Assembly (NCBI GenBank): GCA_023423065.1
Contig: JAFAGC010000010.1
Span: 67,830-131,829, forward strand
DNA: 64,000 bases
Origin: Pseudomonadota bacterium
GTDB taxonomy: Bacteria > Pseudomonadota > Gammaproteobacteria > Steroidobacterales > Steroidobacteraceae
Direction of reading: 5' to 3'
The notes below the pieces were generated by a model. It was not told the DNA's origin. It ran no database searches and was given only the letters and a program-made list of their open reading frames with translations. Positions within the stretch are counted from its first letter, which is position 1. Every line of letters starts with the position of its first letter. The translations under genes and the position numbers were made by a program. This document shows, one piece after another, positions 12,341 through 20,689 of this stretch.

Positions 12341-13111
12341 CTATCGCTGTCCCACGGCGCCGGCGGCGGCCGGCTGGCCGCCGGAGGCCCCTTCCGGAGC
12401 CCCCATCCGCCAGACGACCTTCCCGCCGCTCGCCTTCTGGATGACGTCCAGCAGGGCCTCATGGCGGCGCAGTTCCTCGTCGTCCGGCTGTGGAACCGCG
12501 AGCTGGATTCCGGGGGCGCGCAGCGTCGGAACCGCCACGCTGACACGGGACCGCTCGCCACCGCCCGCGCTGACGTCGAGCGCGAGCGCGCTCTGCCCTC
12601 CGGTCATCGCCAGGTACACGTCGACGAGGATCCCGGCGTCGAGCAGCGCGCCGTGCAGGTCGCGCTTGCTGTTGTCGACGCTGTAACGCTTGCAGAGCGC
12701 ATCGAGACTGTTGCGCTGACCCGGATGCAGGCTGCGCGCGAGCGCGAGCGTGTCGAGCACGCGGCAGATGTTCGCGACGGCGCGCACATCACCCTCGAGC
12801 CGCGCGAATTCGGCATCGAGGAATCCGACGTCGAACGGCGCGTTGTGGATGATGAGCTCCGCGTCGCGGATGAATGCGATGAGCTCGTGAGCGACATCGG
12901 CGAACTTCGGCGCCTGCGCCAGTCGCGCGCTGTCGATGCCGTGCACCGCGAGCGCACCCGCGTCGATCTCGCGTTCCGGGTTCAGGTAACGGTGGAATTT
13001 CTGGCCGGTCGGCCTGCGATTCAGGATCTCGACACAGCCTATTTCGATGATGCGATGGCCTTCGCTTGCTTCGAGGCCGGTGGTTTCGACGTCCAGGACT
13101 ACTTGGCGCAT
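12341..13111 (-). CDS. dnaQ: DNA polymerase III epsilon subunit (3'-5' proofreading exonuclease)
   Basis: The 256-residue proofreading subunit has the DEDDh exonuclease motifs: VVLDVETTGL (Asp7, Glu9), HNAPFDVGFLDAEF, and the late His-x4-Asp block HGALLDAGILVDVY. The exonuclease core (about 1-185) is followed by a tail containing Ala/Gly-rich sequence, which in E. coli carries the polymerase-binding region. It begins 9 bases after rnhA on the same strand. In E. coli dnaQ and rnhA are adjacent but divergent, whereas here they are co-directional, as remembered for Pseudomonas. The last residues are low-complexity, and the gene ends just before the polysaccharide operon. Confidence 0.93.
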   Translation of the reverse strand: MRQVVLDVETTGLEASEGHRIIEIGCVEILNRRPTGQKFHRYLNPEREIDAGALAVHGIDSARLAQAPKFADVAHELIAFIRDAELIIHNAPFDVGFLDAEFARLEGDVRAVANICRVLDTLALARSLHPGQRNSLDALCKRYSVDNSKRDLHGALLDAGILVDVYLAMTGGQSALALDVSAGGGERSRVSVAVPTLRAPGIQLAVPQPDDEELRRHEALLDVIQKASGGKVVWRMGAPEGASGGQPAAAGAVGQR

Positions 13112-13120
13112 CGCGTGACT

Positions 13121-13558
13121 TTAACCGAGCAGCGCGTCGATGGCGCGGTTCGCGAGCGCATCGACGCGTTCGTTCTCGACGTGACCGGAATGCCCCTTGA
13201 CCCAGTGCCATTGCAGATCGTGCTTCTGGCGCAGCAGGTCGAGCTCCTGCCACAAATCCTGGTTCTTGACCGGCTTCCGGTCGGCGGTCTTCCAGCCGCG
13301 CGCTTTCCAGCTCGCGAGCCACTCGAGCACACCCTGGCGGACATATTGGGAATCCGTGTAGATGTGGCCACTCACCGGACGCTTGAGCGCTTCGAGCGCG
13401 CGGATCACCGCGGTGAGCTCCATGCGGTTGTTAGTCGTCATGGCCTCGGCGCCGGAAATCTCGCGCTCGTGCTCGCCCAGGCGCAGCAGCGCCGCCCAAC
13501 CACCGGGGCCCGGATTGCCGCGACACGCGCCATCCGTGTAGATCTCGACCTGATTCAT
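13121..13558 (-). CDS. rnhA: Ribonuclease HI
   Basis: The 145-residue RNase HI cleaves the RNA strand of RNA-DNA hybrids, for example R-loops and primers. The acidic residues are in place: Asp9 in [14 protein letters not shown], Glu47 in NNRMELTAV, Asp69 in YTDSQYV and a late Asp in NERVDALAN, with the His of KGHSGH. Length is close to E. coli RNase HI (155). It lies 4 bases after the methyltransferase gene and 9 before dnaQ, forming a three-gene unit. Confidence 0.95.
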   Translation of the reverse strand: MNQVEIYTDGACRGNPGPGGWAALLRLGEHEREISGAEAMTTNNRMELTAVIRALEALKRPVSGHIYTDSQYVRQGVLEWLASWKARGWKTADRKPVKNQDLWQELDLLRQKHDLQWHWVKGHSGHVENERVDALANRAIDALLG

Positions 13559-13562
13559 TCCG

Positions 13563-14303
13563 TCAGTTGCTCGACCGGGTCGTCGGCTTCACGAGCCCGC
13601 CGATGGGCTGCACGCGTTCGCGCACTCGCGGACGGATGGGCGTGAGCGTGTACACGCGCTTGCGCGCCTTGATGAGATACGCGCCCGCGGGCCAGGGCTT
13701 CATCCAGCCGCGGCGCACCAGCGAGGACGGCACGCCGGGCTGCGGCGCGATGCCGCCCCAGGGCGGCGCGAACAGGTAATTGCGCGTGATCGATATGTCA
13801 TAGCCGAGCAGCTCGAGCCAGTCGGCGATGCGGCGGGCGCCGAGCATGCGCTTGAGGCCGGGTGGATAGCCGCGGCTGATCGCGCGGCTGCGGAATCCCC
13901 AGAGGCTGAACGGCCGGAAGCCGAGCACGATGAGCTGGCCTTCGCCGGCGAGCACCCTGTCCACCTCGCGGACGACGGCGTACGGATCGGTCTCGAACTC
14001 CAGGGTGTGCGGCAGCACGACCGCATCGACCGCGCCATTGGCGATCGGCAATTGCGACAGGCGCGCCACGATGTCCGCTGCCGGAGGACCGGAACGTGCG
14101 CTGGCGATAACGGCGTGTCGTCGCGTGCGACAACCGGCGAGCAGCGAGTCGCGGACTCCCCAAGTTCCTACCTGGAGCAACTCCCATCCGAAAACATCGT
14201 CCAACGCCTCGGACATGAGCTCGGATTCGGCCTGCAAGACGGCCTTCCCGAGGCCGGTTTCAAGCCAGGATTCGATCAGGGTGGATGCAGTGGCGTACGT
14301 CAC
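13563..14303 (-). CDS. Class I SAM-dependent methyltransferase (YafS-like position)
   Basis: This 246-residue putative methyltransferase occupies the place of E. coli yafS, next to rnhA. The fold is suggested by LLQVGTWG (motif I, with Gly), a short acidic-turn region, [19 protein letters not shown] (motif IV-like) and [23 protein letters not shown]. Motif I is degenerate compared with the usual E-x-G-x-G-x-G, so activity and substrate are unknown. The start is GTG, with a CRP-like palindrome immediately upstream. The C-terminal tail is basic. The gene runs divergently from mltD across a 128-base spacer. Confidence 0.75.
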   Translation of the reverse strand: MTYATASTLIESWLETGLGKAVLQAESELMSEALDDVFGWELLQVGTWGVRDSLLAGCRTRRHAVIASARSGPPAADIVARLSQLPIANGAVDAVVLPHTLEFETDPYAVVREVDRVLAGEGQLIVLGFRPFSLWGFRSRAISRGYPPGLKRMLGARRIADWLELLGYDISITRNYLFAPPWGGIAPQPGVPSSLVRRGWMKPWPAGAYLIKARKRVYTLTPIRPRVRERVQPIGGLVKPTTRSSN

Positions 14304-14309
14304 AAACTG

Positions 14310-14325
14310 CGTGAATTACATCACA
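14310..14325. promoter_or_regulatory. CRP/Vfr-like binding site between methyltransferase and mltD
   Basis: The sequence reads CGTGA-ATTACA-TCACA, one mismatch from the CRP consensus TGTGA-N6-TCACA. It lies 6 bases upstream of the GTG of the methyltransferase-rnhA-dnaQ unit and about 107 bases upstream of mltD. Next to the leftward start it would act as a roadblock or repressor site. For mltD its position would suit activation. The match is by eye only. Confidence 0.4.
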
Positions 14326-14431
14326 AAAAAGGTAGCAATCCTGTGAACTTACGGCTTAAATACGCCCCCTCGAACAAGTACCGTCTTTTATCGGTAAACG
14401 GTCCTCGCCTCGTTCCCTTTGGGGGTGTGAA

Positions 14432-16213
14432 TTGACAGTTGGATTCACCGGATGGCGCGCCTTTGCGTCATTGATGTTCGTAGCAGCCGCAGTGTCCGGC
14501 TGCGCCACGGCCCCAAGCGGCAAGATCAGCGGCGATGCCGCCGAGAGCAACGCCTCCATCAGCGAGTCGGTGTCCGCCGACCTGCAGGCGACGTCGACGG
14601 AGGCCGCGCCCCAGGCTGCGGCCCCGAAGCCGCGCCGCGCCCAGCGCGCTGCCAAGCCCACGGTTGCGGCGACCCACGCGGCCGCTGAAGCCACCGCGGA
14701 ATTCCCTGAAGCAGACCCCTCATCCGCCGAGGTCGTGGCCGAAGCGCTGGAGGCGGAAGGCGCGCTCGCCGAAGCCGCCGGCATGGAGCCGACGCAGACC
14801 CTGGCCGGCCTCACGCCCGAACAGTATCCCGACGTCTTCGACCGCATCCGCGCGGGCTTCAAGCTCGACGATATCAACTCGCGCGCCATCGACGTGCAGC
14901 TCAACTGGTACGCGAACAATCCGCAGTATCTGGAGCGCGTGTTCGGACGCGCGGGCCTGTACCTGCACCACATCGTCCAGGAAATCGAAGCCCGCGGCAT
15001 GCCGCTCGAGCTCGCGCTGCTGCCGGTCGTCGAGAGCGCGTTCGAGCCCTATGCGCGTTCATGGGCCACGGCGAACGGCCTGTGGCAATTCATGCCGGGC
15101 ACCGGCGAGCGCTTCGGCCTCAAGCAGGACTGGTGGTACGACGGCCGTCGCGACGTGCTCGCCTCGACGCGCGCCGCGCTCGATTACCTGCAGTACATGC
15201 ACGACGAATTCTTCAATGACTGGTTGCTCGCGATCGCCGGCTACAACTGCGGTGAGGCTCGCGTGCAGCGCGAGGTGAAAAAGAATCGCGCGCTCGGCAA
15301 GCCGGTGGATTTCTTCAGCCTGAACCTGCCTTCCGAGACCCGCGCGTACGTGCCGAAGCTGCTGGCCATGCGCCGCCTGGTCGCGGATCCGGAGAAGTAC
15401 GGAATCGCGTTCAGCCCCATCGCCAACGAACCCTATTTCGTGAAGGTCGAGACCGGCGGCCAGATCGACCTGACCCTCGCGGCCGAACTCGCGGGCCTCA
15501 CGATCGACGAAGTCTACGAACTCAATCCCGGGTTCCATCGCTGGGCGACGGATCCGGCGGGACCGCACTTCCTGCTGCTGCCGCGTGACACCGCGGACGC
15601 GTTCAAGCGCAACCTCGAGCTGCTGCCCGCCGACCAGCGCGTGCGCGTGTCGGTCCACAAGGTCGCGCAGGGCGAGACGGTCGCGGCGATCGCGCGCAAG
15701 TACAAGACGCACCCGGCCGTGGTGCGCGACATGAACAATCTCACCAACTCGAGCCTGCTCGTCATCGGCGCCGAGTTGCGTGTTCCGTCGGCGGTCATGA
15801 ACCTGCCGCCGAAGGTGATGCTCGCGGCGGCGCGAGTGGATGGACGCGACAGCCGCACGGGCCGTCGTCCGGCGGTGCACGTGGTGCGCAGGGGCGATTC
15901 GCTGTGGCGCATCGCGAAGAACAACCGCATGGACGTGGCGACACTGGCGCGCATCAATGGCATGGGTCCCACCGATACGCTGCGCGCGGGTCAGAAGCTC
16001 GTTCTCAACACGCGTGCCGCGTCCGGCGGCAAGAAGGCCTCGTCCGGCGACTCGCGCCCGGTGAGCTACAAGGTCCGCAGCGGCGACTCGCTGTCGCGCA
16101 TCGCGCAGCTGTTTGGCGTGTCGGTCTCGGATCTCGTCAACTGGAACGGCATCAGCAAGCATTCCATCCTGCGTCCCGGCCAGCGTCTGACGGTCAACGT
16201 CCGCCGCCACTGA
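14432..16213 (+). CDS. mltD: Membrane-bound lytic murein transglycosylase D with three LysM repeats
   Basis: This 593-residue lipoprotein cleaves peptidoglycan with formation of 1,6-anhydromuramyl ends. The lipoprotein signal ends in the lipobox VSGC (Cys24). An Ala/Glu-rich linker precedes the SLT domain, with catalytic Glu201 in LPVVESAFEPYA and the family blocks ANGLWQFMPGTGERFGL and AIAGYNCGEARV. Three C-terminal LysM repeats (about 405-448, 480-524, 541-588) bind glycan; E. coli MltD has two in its 452 residues. The start is TTG, chosen because GGGGGTG lies 4 bases upstream and no better in-frame start precedes the lipoprotein signal. In E. coli gloB lies next to mltD and yafS; here gloB is absent. 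Confidence 0.93.
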   Translation: MTVGFTGWRAFASLMFVAAAVSGCATAPSGKISGDAAESNASISESVSADLQATSTEAAPQAAAPKPRRAQRAAKPTVAATHAAAEATAEFPEADPSSAEVVAEALEAEGALAEAAGMEPTQTLAGLTPEQYPDVFDRIRAGFKLDDINSRAIDVQLNWYANNPQYLERVFGRAGLYLHHIVQEIEARGMPLELALLPVVESAFEPYARSWATANGLWQFMPGTGERFGLKQDWWYDGRRDVLASTRAALDYLQYMHDEFFNDWLLAIAGYNCGEARVQREVKKNRALGKPVDFFSLNLPSETRAYVPKLLAMRRLVADPEKYGIAFSPIANEPYFVKVETGGQIDLTLAAELAGLTIDEVYELNPGFHRWATDPAGPHFLLLPRDTADAFKRNLELLPADQRVRVSVHKVAQGETVAAIARKYKTHPAVVRDMNNLTNSSLLVIGAELRVPSAVMNLPPKVMLAAARVDGRDSRTGRRPAVHVVRRGDSLWRIAKNNRMDVATLARINGMGPTDTLRAGQKLVLNTRAASGGKKASSGDSRPVSYKVRSGDSLSRIAQLFGVSVSDLVNWNGISKHSILRPGQRLTVNVRRH

Positions 16214-16286
16214 GACGGTTCGCGCGCCGGGCCCTCACCTCGGGGGCCTTTCGGGCGACTAGTCCCCTCTCCGGGGCCAAGGCTGG

Positions 16287-16292
16287 CAGAAT
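16287..16292 (+). promoter_or_regulatory. Candidate -10 element for fabI
   Basis: CAGAAT followed by GCCGCC lies 36 bases before the fabI ATG. It resembles the other -10/GC-rich discriminator arrangements in this window. No convincing -35 is visible. Confidence 0.3.
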
Positions 16293-16328
16293 GCCGCCCT
16301 CGACAAACCAGCCGGAGAGGAAGCAAAC

Positions 16329-17129
16329 ATGGGGTTCATGAGCGGTAAGCGCGCGCTGATCGTCGGCGTCGCGTCGGATCGTTCGATCGCCTGGGGAATC
16401 GCGCAGGCGATGCACCGCGAAGGCGCCGAACTCGCCTTCACGTACGTGAACGACAAGTTCAAGGACCGCGTCCAGCCCCTCGCCGAATCGCTCGGATCCA
16501 AACTCGTCCTGCCCCTCGACGTCACGAACGACGCCGAAATCGATTCGACCTTCGCCGCCCTGAAGCAGTCCTGGGGCCACCTCGACATCCTCGTGCACGC
16601 CGTGGCGTTTGCCCCGCGCGAAGCCCTCGCCGGCGGGTTCGTCGACAGCACGACCCGCGAATCCTTCCGCGTTGCGCACGACGTATCGAGCTACAGCCTG
16701 ACCGCGCTGGCCCGCGCCGCGAAGCCCCTCATGGACGGTCGCGCCGGCGCGATCCTGACGCTCTCGTACCTGGGCGCCGTGAAATCGATCCCGAGCTACA
16801 ACGTGATGGGCCTCGCCAAGGCGAGCCTCGAGGCGAACGTGCGTTTCCTCGCCGCCGACCTCGGCCCGCACAACATCCGCGTGAACGCCATCTCCGCGGG
16901 CCCGATCAAGACTCTCGCGGCCGCCGGTATCGCGGGATTCCGCAAGATGCTGAGCCGTGTCGCGGATGTGGCGCCCCTTCGCCGCAACGTCACTCTCGAG
17001 GATGTGGGCAACGCCGCGGCATTCCTCTGCTCCGATCTCGCGAACGGAGTGACTGGCGAGATCATGTACGTCGACGCCGGCTTCAGTACCGTCGGAATGA
17101 GCTTCCCGCAAGAAGCGGGCGAAGGCTGA
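16329..17129 (+). CDS. fabI: Enoyl-[acyl-carrier-protein] reductase (NADH)
   Basis: The 266-residue FabI performs the last reduction of each fatty-acid elongation cycle and is the target of triclosan and isoniazid-like drugs. Family marks are [37 protein letters not shown] with the first catalytic Tyr, and [11 protein letters not shown], which gives the FabI-specific Tyr-x6-Lys. [15 protein letters not shown] follows. The length matches E. coli FabI (262). A GAGAGGAAG ribosome site precedes the ATG by about 7 bases. It converges with the symporter gene, with only 3 bases between the two stop codons. Confidence 0.96.
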   Translation: MGFMSGKRALIVGVASDRSIAWGIAQAMHREGAELAFTYVNDKFKDRVQPLAESLGSKLVLPLDVTNDAEIDSTFAALKQSWGHLDILVHAVAFAPREALAGGFVDSTTRESFRVAHDVSSYSLTALARAAKPLMDGRAGAILTLSYLGAVKSIPSYNVMGLAKASLEANVRFLAADLGPHNIRVNAISAGPIKTLAAAGIAGFRKMLSRVADVAPLRRNVTLEDVGNAAAFLCSDLANGVTGEIMYVDAGFSTVGMSFPQEAGEG

Positions 17130-17132
17130 TCG

Positions 17133-18455
17133 TCAGGACGCTGCCTGCTGGCTCACGGGTGCCGCCAGCACTTCGGTCTCGCCCTCGAGCCGCGCGATGA
17201 TCACCGTGCAGGCGGCATCCGCCAGCACGTTGATGGCGGTGCGGCACATGTCGAGGATGCGGTCGAACACCAGCAACACGCCGATCGCTTCGGCGGGCAG
17301 CCCGACGGCCGCCAGGATGATCGCGATGCCGACCAGCGACGCGGACGGAATGCCGGCGATTCCCATCGAGGTGATCAGCGCCAGGATCACGACGGTGAAC
17401 TGCGTGCTGAACGACAGGTGCAGCCCGTAGGCCTGCGCGATGAACATGGCCGCGGCGCATTCGTAGAGCGCGCTGCCGGCATGATTCACCGACGCGCCCA
17501 GGGGCATCACGAACCCGGCGATCCGCTCCGACACCTTCGCGCGCTTCTCGAGGCAGTTCAGCGACAGCGGCAGCGTGGCGGACGAAGACGCCGTGGAGAA
17601 GGCGGTCAGCAGCGCGGGCGCCATCGCCGGGTACAGCCTCCATGGATTCACGCGGGCCACCAGCGCGAGCAGCACGGGCAACGCAATGAAGCCGTAGATC
17701 AGCAGTCCCGCGAGCACACACAAGGCGAATATCGCCAGGGGTCGCGCGCCCTCGAATCCCGATACGGCCACGACCTTGGCGATGAGCGCGAAAACACCGA
17801 TCGGCGCGATCGTCATGATCCAGCCGGTGATGCGCATCATCACTTCGAAGATGCCCTGCCAGAAGCTCATGACCGTGCCGCGATGCGGCTGGTCGATGCG
17901 GGCCAGGAAGAAGCCGAACAGCACGGAGAAGAACACCAGCGCCAGTAGTTTGGTGTTCGCGGCGGCCTCGATCACGTTCTGCGGAATGATGCCCTTGATG
18001 GTCTCGAGCACGCTGGCATCGGCACGGGCCTTCACGCCTTCGGCCACCGAGGCGGCATCCCGGGTGAGCGCGAGCTTGTCGCCCACGGGCGCGCCATCTT
18101 CGACGCCCGGCTGGACGATGTTGACGATCGCCAGCGCGATCATCACGGCGATCAGCGTCGTGATGACGTAGAACGCCAGTGTCTTGCCGCCGAGACGGCC
18201 GAGATCCGGCCCGGAGCCGAGCGCGGCGACGCCGGTGATCACCGACGCCATGATCAGCGGCACGATGATCATCTTCAGCAGGTTGATGAACATCGTGCCG
18301 ACGAGATCGAAGATCGGCACGAGCTGGAATTGCCCGATCGTTCCCTCGGGGCCGAGGAAGTTACCGACCAGCGCGCCGACGACCGCGCCGGCCAGCATCG
18401 CGATCAGGATCGGCAGGACGGGCGTTGGTTTCGAATCCGCGCCAGCCGCTCCCAT
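17133..18455 (-). CDS. Dicarboxylate/amino acid:cation symporter (SDF family) with altered NMDGT motif
   Basis: This 440-residue inner-membrane transporter belongs to the glutamate/dicarboxylate symporter family. Eight membrane segments plus HP1 (FSTASSSATLP) and HP2 (SMGIAGIPSASLV) can be traced. TM8 reads FDRILDMCRTAINVLAD, keeping the Asp, Asp, Arg, Asn and Asp positions that bind substrate and sodium in GltPh; the Arg suggests an acidic substrate. The normally near-invariant NMDGT of TM7 is NHAGS here. Loss of its Asp and Met should change cation coupling. An unusual periplasmic insertion (ALTRDAASVAEGVKARAD) lies between TM3 and TM4. The gene follows ppiD by 6 bases and probably shares its transcript. 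Confidence 0.87.
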   Translation of the reverse strand: MGAAGADSKPTPVLPILIAMLAGAVVGALVGNFLGPEGTIGQFQLVPIFDLVGTMFINLLKMIIVPLIMASVITGVAALGSGPDLGRLGGKTLAFYVITTLIAVMIALAIVNIVQPGVEDGAPVGDKLALTRDAASVAEGVKARADASVLETIKGIIPQNVIEAAANTKLLALVFFSVLFGFFLARIDQPHRGTVMSFWQGIFEVMMRITGWIMTIAPIGVFALIAKVVAVSGFEGARPLAIFALCVLAGLLIYGFIALPVLLALVARVNPWRLYPAMAPALLTAFSTASSSATLPLSLNCLEKRAKVSERIAGFVMPLGASVNHAGSALYECAAAMFIAQAYGLHLSFSTQFTVVILALITSMGIAGIPSASLVGIAIILAAVGLPAEAIGVLLVFDRILDMCRTAINVLADAACTVIIARLEGETEVLAAPVSQQAAS

Positions 18456-18461
18456 GCGGTG

Positions 18462-20366
18462 TTACTCGAACACCTTCGGGTTGACCACGATTTTCGCGTT
18501 GGCCTTGGCTTCGTTGACGTACGCGGCCAGGTCGCCCTGGGCGGAGCGCTGCAACAGCATGTCCTTCTGTTGCTGCACGAGCATCGGGTTCACGCTGGCA
18601 TCGCCGGTGCGCGAGCGCGTCACGACGAACACCGCGGCCGCGCCATCGTCGAGCGACGTGGCCTTCGACACCGGAGCCTCCGCGGGACGGGGCGCCTCGA
18701 AAATCGCGGTGCGCAATGCGGCCGGAATCGACGGATCACCACGGCCCACGAATCGCGGGGGTTCGACCGGAACCTTCCAGTCCTTCGCGACTGTTTCGAG
18801 TTTCTCACCGCCTTCGAGCCGGGCGAGCGCCGCATCGGCGGCGGCCCTGGCCGCGGCCGCGCCACGCTCATGGCGCAGCAGGGCGACGATCTCCTCGCGC
18901 ACGGTTTCGAGGGGCTTCACTTCGGCCTTGCGATGCTGGGCAACCTTCACGATGGCCAGGCGATCCTCGCCGAGCGCCACCGGGCCCACGATCCTGCCCT
19001 GGTTGAGCGCTTCGTCGCTGAAGACGATCTGCTGAAGATCCGGGCTGGATCCCAGCGGCGGCGCGCCGCCGCCCCGCAGGAATTCCGGAATGCTGCCGCG
19101 CGTGAGGCCGTATTCGGCGGCCAGCTTGTCGAGATCGGTCTCGCCTTTTTCGATGCGCTCCGCGACGGCTTCCTGCCGGTCACCAAAGAGCTGGGCGGCG
19201 CGATCCTGGCGATATTGCGAATCGATCTCGGCGCGCACGCTGTCGAAGTCCCGACCCTCGCCGGCCTGGATCTCCTCGAGCTTGATGATGTGATAGCCGA
19301 ACTGCGATTTGACCGGTCCCGCGATTTCTCCGACGTTCATGCCGAACAACGTATCGCCGAAGGGGCCGGGGAACTGGCTGTGCTCGACGAAGCCGAGCTC
19401 GCCGCCCGCTTGCGCGGTCACGTCGGAGGAATGCTGCTTCGCGAGCTCGCCGAAATCCTTTCCGGCACGGGCCTCGGCCAGGACGCTCTCGGCCTTCTTC
19501 AGCGCGGCGGCCTCTTCGCCTTCTTCCGCGGGAATCAGGATGTGGCGCGCGCGGCGACGCTCTTCGAGCACGTAGTTGGCGCGGTTCTCTTCGTAGACCT
19601 TGCGCAGATCCGCTTCCGTCGGCTCCACCTGCGAGGCGAGCGACTCGAGCCGCAACTCGGCGAATTCGAGCGCGACCGACTCGGTCGTCATGAAGCGGTC
19701 GCCGTTCTTCTCGTAGAAGTCCTTGATGTCGGCTTCTTCGATGGGCTGATCGCCCGCGAAGGCGTCCGCCGACAATTGCGCGTACTGCACTTCGCGCTCT
19801 TCGTTCTCGAGATTGAAGAGGCGCTGCGCCTCCGCCTGCGTCAGGAAGTAGGACGAACCGAGTCCCTGCTGCAGCTGGTCGATCAGCAGCTGCTTGCGGA
19901 CATCGTCGAAGAATTCGCGTTCGCTCTTGCCGGTCTGCTGCAGGAACAGCCGCGCCTGGTTCGGATCGTACTTGCCCTCGGCATCCTGGAACGCCGGGAT
20001 GTTCTGGAATTCGGCGAGAACCGCCTGCTCGCTCACCCGGAAGTTGCCGTCACGCAGGCGTGAATCGATGACCTTCCGCAGGACGAGATTGTCGATGATG
20101 TTCTGCTGGAAGTTCTTGCGCTGCTCGTCGGTCATCTCGGTGCCGACCTGCGTCGCCCAGCGGTTCTGCATCTCGCTCCACTGGCGCGTGGCGTCGAATG
20201 CCGGAATGTCCTCGCCGTCGACGGTCGCCGCGCCCTGCATGGACCCGCCACCGAGATCCAGCGCACCGGAGCCGCCCCAGAAGACGAACGTGAGACCGAT
20301 GGCGCCGAGGATGACCCAAGTGATCGCTTTGGAGGCCTGCAGGCCATCCCGAATACGTTGCAGCAT
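18462..20366 (-). CDS. ppiD: Periplasmic folding chaperone / peptidyl-prolyl isomerase D
   Basis: The 634-residue inner-membrane-anchored chaperone faces the periplasm and assists newly secreted outer-membrane proteins near the Sec translocon. One N-terminal membrane segment (ITWVILGAIGLTFVFW) is followed by a SurA-like helical domain (about 45-250). A parvulin domain sits at about 265-365, with RARHILI, FGELAKQHSSD, GGELGFVEHSQFPGPFGDTLF and FGYHIIKLEEI. A long C-terminal helical region follows. E. coli PpiD is 623 residues. The gene starts 28 bases after tRNA-Asp and may be read from the tRNA promoter as well as its own. Confidence 0.94.
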   Translation of the reverse strand: MLQRIRDGLQASKAITWVILGAIGLTFVFWGGSGALDLGGGSMQGAATVDGEDIPAFDATRQWSEMQNRWATQVGTEMTDEQRKNFQQNIIDNLVLRKVIDSRLRDGNFRVSEQAVLAEFQNIPAFQDAEGKYDPNQARLFLQQTGKSEREFFDDVRKQLLIDQLQQGLGSSYFLTQAEAQRLFNLENEEREVQYAQLSADAFAGDQPIEEADIKDFYEKNGDRFMTTESVALEFAELRLESLASQVEPTEADLRKVYEENRANYVLEERRRARHILIPAEEGEEAAALKKAESVLAEARAGKDFGELAKQHSSDVTAQAGGELGFVEHSQFPGPFGDTLFGMNVGEIAGPVKSQFGYHIIKLEEIQAGEGRDFDSVRAEIDSQYRQDRAAQLFGDRQEAVAERIEKGETDLDKLAAEYGLTRGSIPEFLRGGGAPPLGSSPDLQQIVFSDEALNQGRIVGPVALGEDRLAIVKVAQHRKAEVKPLETVREEIVALLRHERGAAAARAAADAALARLEGGEKLETVAKDWKVPVEPPRFVGRGDPSIPAALRTAIFEAPRPAEAPVSKATSLDDGAAAVFVVTRSRTGDASVNPMLVQQQKDMLLQRSAQGDLAAYVNEAKANAKIVVNPKVFE

Positions 20367-20394
20367 CGACAGTCCTGGACGGTCCTAAAAAGAT

Positions 20395-20471
20395 TGGCGG
20401 AGCGGACGGGACTCGAACCCGCGACCCCCGGCGTGACAGGCCGGTATTCTAACCAACTGAACTACCGCTCC
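20395..20471 (-). tRNA. tRNA-Asp (GTC)
   Basis: A full 77-base cloverleaf on the minus strand. The acceptor stem is GGAGCGG/CCGCTCC, the anticodon loop CTGTCAC gives GTC, the T-arm contains GGTTCGAGTCC, and the 3' CCA is encoded after discriminator G. The sequence is almost identical to E. coli tRNA-Asp. A short T-run follows CCA before ppiD. Confidence 0.97.
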
Positions 20472-20477
20472 AATTTT

Positions 20478-20552
20478 TGGTGGGTGCTGAGGGTTTCGAA
20501 CCCCCGACCCTCGCCTTGTAAGGGCGATGCTCTACCGCTGAGCTAAGCACCC
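20478..20552 (-). tRNA. tRNA-Val (TAC)
   Basis: A 75-base tRNA with acceptor GGGTGCT/AGCACCC, discriminator A and encoded CCA. The anticodon loop is CTTACAA (anticodon TAC). It lies 6 bases upstream of tRNA-Asp in transcription order, so the two are surely one transcript. Confidence 0.97.
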
Positions 20553-20581
20553 GTCGACAGGCCGCCCGCGAAAGGCCGCGC

Positions 20582-20587
20582 AGTCTA
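20582..20587 (-). promoter_or_regulatory. Candidate -10 of the tRNA-Val/tRNA-Asp promoter
   Basis: TAGACT followed by GCGCGGCC lies 29 bases before the tRNA-Val 5' end. A weak -35 (TTCCGT) can be placed 17 bases upstream. The GC-rich discriminator resembles those of the other tRNA promoters in this window. Confidence 0.45.
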
Positions 20588-20640
20588 GCGGATCGTATCC
20601 AGGGACGGAAGCCGTTTCACGGGCTCGCGCCCGGGACTTA

Positions 20641-20657
20641 ACCCGGCTTCGCCGGGT
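20641..20657 (-). terminator. Hairpin downstream of lon
   Basis: The 7-bp stem ACCCGGC/GCCGGGT closes a 3-base loop 33 bases after the lon stop. No T-run follows, so termination is uncertain. It also precedes the tRNA promoter region. Confidence 0.35.
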
Positions 20658-20689
20658 CCGTTATTGACAAGAGCACGCCCCTAGGCCCG

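Noticed and set aside
13563..14303. Annotating the methyltransferase as UbiE, BioC or another named enzyme
   Set aside because: Motif I is degenerate and the sequence shows no substrate-specific features; only the yafS-like location is informative.
18330..20063. 577-codon open frame on the plus strand opposite ppiD
   Set aside because: High-GC shadow of ppiD: composition is Arg/Leu/Glu-biased, there is no recognisable domain, and ppiD is unambiguous on the other strand.
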